Of a stretch of 64,000 nucleotides of DNA, positions 61,740-64,000 are shown piece after piece. Within the stretch, counting starts at the first letter, position 1. Every line of letters begins with the position of its first letter. The notes beneath the pieces are model-generated. The model saw only the letters and a list, made by a program, of their open reading frames with translations. It was not told the DNA's origin and made no database searches. This DNA is from Vreelandella titanicae BH1 (lineage in GTDB: Bacteria; Pseudomonadota; Gammaproteobacteria; Pseudomonadales; Halomonadaceae): NCBI RefSeq assembly GCF_000336575.1, contig NZ_AOPO01000001.1:868001-932000 (forward strand). The letters run 5' to 3'. The translations under genes were made by a program, and so were the position numbers.

Positions 61740-63206
61740 TTAAAACAACGCGCCGTTAATCCAAAGATGCGTCGCAATGCTGGCGGCATAGCCCAGCAAT
61801 ATTGCCGGTACCCAGCGAAGGTGTACGGCAAAGGTATAAATACCTCGCGCCTGCCCCATAAGGGCAACCCCCGCGGCTGAGCCCATAGAGAGCAAACTAC
61901 CCCCCACGCCTGCGGTTAAGGTAATCAACAGCCAGTTACCCTCCGTCATATCCGGGGCCATGGAAAGTACTGCGAACATCACCGGGATGTTGTCCACGAC
62001 TGCCGAGATAAGCCCCAGCACCACGTTCGCCCACACCGGGTTCCAACTGCCGTAGAGCGTTTCGGAAAGCAGGCTGAGGTAGCCCATAAAGCCAAGGCCA
62101 CCCACACACATTACAACCCCGTAGAAGAACAGCAGTGTATCCCACTCGGAACGAGCGATACGGCTGAAAATATCGAAGGGAACCACGCTACCCAGCTGCT
62201 CCAGCTTCTTCCAATCGCCCCGGCGGGAGTAGCGCTCACGCTTGCGTTCAAGCGAACGCGGCAGGCTGCGGCGTAGGTAGTAACCAAAGAACTGCAGCAG
62301 GCCTAAACCAAACATCATGCCCATGGCAGGCGGTAAGTAGAGGATAGAATGGCACAGTACCGAGATGGCCACGGTAATCAAAAACAGTACGATAATTCGC
62401 CGTGCGCCGCGCTTGAGCCAGACATTCTCTTTAAGCGAAGCAGGCTGACGATTGACGATAAAGAAATTCATGATAACCGCAGGCACCATGAAATTAACCA
62501 CCGCCGGAAGCAGCAGCGCGAAGAAGCCTTCAAATGGTACTTGGCCCGCCTGCCACACCATCAGCGTGGTGATATCGCCAAATGGGCTAAAAGCACCACC
62601 CGCGTTAGAAGCTACCACCACATTGACACAGCAAAGGCCGATAAACTTATTATCACCCTCGGCCACTTTGAGTACCACGGCGCACATCAGCATGGCGGTG
62701 GTCATATTGTTGGCAATCGCCGAAATACCGAATGCCATGACACCGGTAATCCAGAACAAGGAGCGATAGCTGAAGCCTTTACGCACTAGCCAAGAACGTA
62801 GCGCATCAAATACCCGACGCTCTTCCATGGCGTTGATATAGGTCATTGCCACCAGCAAAAACAGCAGTAGCTCAGCGTATTCAAGCAGTGTTTCACGGAA
62901 GGCGGTTTCCGCCTCTTCCGGCATCCCCGCTTGTACATAGACCCAGGCCACTAGCGCCCAGATAAGCCCTGCCGCAACCAGCACCGGCTTAGACTTACGC
63001 ATATGCAGTAGCTCTTCACTCATCACCAACGCATAGGCGAGCACGAAGATCACGACAGAAGAGATACCGGCAAGCGAAAGAGTAAGATCAAGGGGCCCAG
63101 CGGCGGCATAAGAGAGGGAAGGAAAGACAAAAAGCGTGCAGGCGAGCAACAACCAAGCGACCCGGCTAGCATAATGCCGGGTTACGTGGACGTTTGGTGG
63201 TTTCAT
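61740..63206 (-). CDS. nhaD: NhaD-type Na+/H+ antiporter
   Basis: Secondary antiporter exporting Na+ or Li+ in halophiles. 488 residues from ATG 63206; a TTG five codons upstream lacks support. About 12-13 membrane segments; N-terminal hydrophobic region may be a cleavable signal (FVFPSLSYAAAG). NhaD landmarks: SAIANNMTTAMLMCAVVLKV near 170, NVVVASNAGGAFSPFGDITT near 200, ISAVVDNIPVMFAVLSMAPD near 408 and GSLLSMGSAAGVALMG near 445, with the Asn-Asn and Asp-Asn pairs typical of the ion transporter superfamily. Confidence 0.92.
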   Translation of the reverse strand: MKPPNVHVTRHYASRVAWLLLACTLFVFPSLSYAAAGPLDLTLSLAGISSVVIFVLAYALVMSEELLHMRKSKPVLVAAGLIWALVAWVYVQAGMPEEAETAFRETLLEYAELLLFLLVAMTYINAMEERRVFDALRSWLVRKGFSYRSLFWITGVMAFGISAIANNMTTAMLMCAVVLKVAEGDNKFIGLCCVNVVVASNAGGAFSPFGDITTLMVWQAGQVPFEGFFALLLPAVVNFMVPAVIMNFFIVNRQPASLKENVWLKRGARRIIVLFLITVAISVLCHSILYLPPAMGMMFGLGLLQFFGYYLRRSLPRSLERKRERYSRRGDWKKLEQLGSVVPFDIFSRIARSEWDTLLFFYGVVMCVGGLGFMGYLSLLSETLYGSWNPVWANVVLGLISAVVDNIPVMFAVLSMAPDMTEGNWLLITLTAGVGGSLLSMGSAAGVALMGQARGIYTFAVHLRWVPAILLGYAASIATHLWINGALF

Positions 63207-63363
63207 GGCGATGTTATCCAATCAGAAGGGAAAAAGACCGCCACGATCATAAGCACCCTAATGACATGCTGCAACGCAACGGTTGCGCATAAGATGCGAC
63301 TTATTGCCGCATCTCGTAAAGCGTTTTTATTAGTTCAACTACTCACAAGGTTTGGCGTCGTCG

Positions 63364-64000
63364 TCACTCCACCGTCACGCTCTTGGCCAGATTACGGGGC
63401 TGGTCAACATCTGTACCCTTGAGCACGGCCACGTGGTAACTCAATAGCTGTAGCGGCAGGGTATACAGCAGCGGCGCCAGCGCTTCGTGCACGTGTGGCA
63501 GGGTCAGCACACGAATATCTTCCTGAACGTCGATACCCACGCTTTCATCGGCGAACACAAACAGTTTGCCGCCGCGGGCACGGACTTCCTGAAGGTTGGA
63601 TTTTAGCTTTTCAAGCAGATCATCGTTGGGGGCGACCGATATTACTGGCATTTCGCTATCCACTAGCGCCAGCGGGCCATGCTTTAACTCCCCTGCGGGA
63701 TACGCCTCGGCATGAATATAGGAAATCTCTTTGAGCTTTAACGCCCCTTCAAGGGCAATCGGATAGTGAGCTCCGCGCCCCAAGAAGAGCGCATGATGTT
63801 TCTCTGCAAACGCTTGGGAAAGTATTTCGATCTGGCTATCCAACGCCAACACCCGCTGACACACCTCCGGCAACGTGCGCAGCGCAGCGATAATATCCAG
63901 ATACTCAACCTGATTTTTGGCTTTACTGACCGAAAGCGTCAGCAGCATTAACGCCACTAACTGGGTAGTAAAGGCTTTGGTAGAGGCCACGCCAATTTCA
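63364..64000 (-). CDS. glmS: Glucosamine-6-phosphate synthase GlmS, C-terminal part (runs off window)
   Basis: Isomerase half of L-glutamine:fructose-6-phosphate aminotransferase, the entry enzyme of UDP-GlcNAc synthesis. About 211 codons are visible and the frame is open to base 64000. [18 protein letters not shown] at the sugar-binding site, [39 protein letters not shown] and the invariant C-terminal [15 protein letters not shown]. The N-terminal glutaminase domain lies outside the window. Confidence 0.96.
   Translation of the reverse strand, partial: EIGVASTKAFTTQLVALMLLTLSVSKAKNQVEYLDIIAALRTLPEVCQRVLALDSQIEILSQAFAEKHHALFLGRGAHYPIALEGALKLKEISYIHAEAYPAGELKHGPLALVDSEMPVISVAPNDDLLEKLKSNLQEVRARGGKLFVFADESVGIDVQEDIRVLTLPHVHEALAPLLYTLPLQLLSYHVAVLKGTDVDQPRNLAKSVTVE

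Overview
The window looks like chromosome from a moderately halophilic gammaproteobacterium, most likely Halomonas or a close relative in the Halomonadaceae. Reasons: moderately high GC, acidic secreted proteins, an NhaD-type Na+/H+ antiporter, and a backbone gene order that matches (from memory, no search run) the pyrE-crc-rph-yicC-gmk-rpoZ-spoT-ridA ... oxyR-recG ... HU-rubredoxin reductase-ubiC-ubiA-phoB-phoR ... phoU-pstB-pstA segment of Pseudomonas. I saw no rRNA, tRNA, CRISPR array, prophage or transposase gene.

Layout. 1-4.2 kb: end of the phosphate uptake operon (pstA partial, pstB, phoU), then cysZ and a periplasmic copper chaperone. 4.3-6.4 kb: three tandem paralogous genes for small secreted acidic proteins; two of them share a duplicated structured 3' UTR and a 17-bp dyad about 215 bp upstream. 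6.7-12.4 kb: phoBR behind a Pho box, ubiCA, rubredoxin reductase, HU and a small SCP2-like protein. 12.5-18.4 kb: a LysR regulator facing a five-gene catabolic operon (aldehyde dehydrogenase, beta-hydroxyacid dehydrogenase, M20 amidohydrolase, and a DUF3100 membrane protein with a small membrane partner). 18.6-28.6 kb: yccS, recG-oxyR, an epimerase-like protein, ridA, spoT, rpoZ, gmk.

28.7-41.3 kb is an accessory stretch between gmk and yicC: extensin-like protein, lipoprotein, MFS pump, a hipA-hipB module in reversed gene order with a G10 tract in the kinase loop, a DNA glycosylase that shares its operator-rich promoter, pirin, alcohol dehydrogenase, a scar made of two broken genes, and an AT-richer cassette (TauE-like exporter, CocE-type hydrolase, short-chain fatty acid transporter, GntR regulator). 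42.3-51.4 kb is a second accessory stretch, lying between the normally adjacent yicC and rph: a LacI-controlled sugar ABC transporter with an FGGY kinase, then a ~1.57 kb segment bounded by long inverted repeats that carries a signal-less serine hydrolase and one or two tiny genes but no transposase. 51.5-64 kb returns to backbone: rph, a Crc-like protein, pyrE, trmL, rep helicase, a di-domain cytochrome c, a GNAT acetyltransferase, an OmpR-type two-component pair, a CBS protein, nhaD and the 3' part of glmS.

Best candidates for something undescribed: (1) the inverted-repeat-bounded serine hydrolase cassette at 49.8-51.4 kb; (2) the tandem secreted-protein family with duplicated 3' UTRs that look like 3'-derived small RNAs; (3) the reversed, possibly phase-variable hipA-hipB module wired to a DNA repair gene through three operators spaced 41-42 bp apart; (4) the DUF3100 transporter/amidohydrolase operon. 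All assignments come from reading the sequence and recalled family knowledge.
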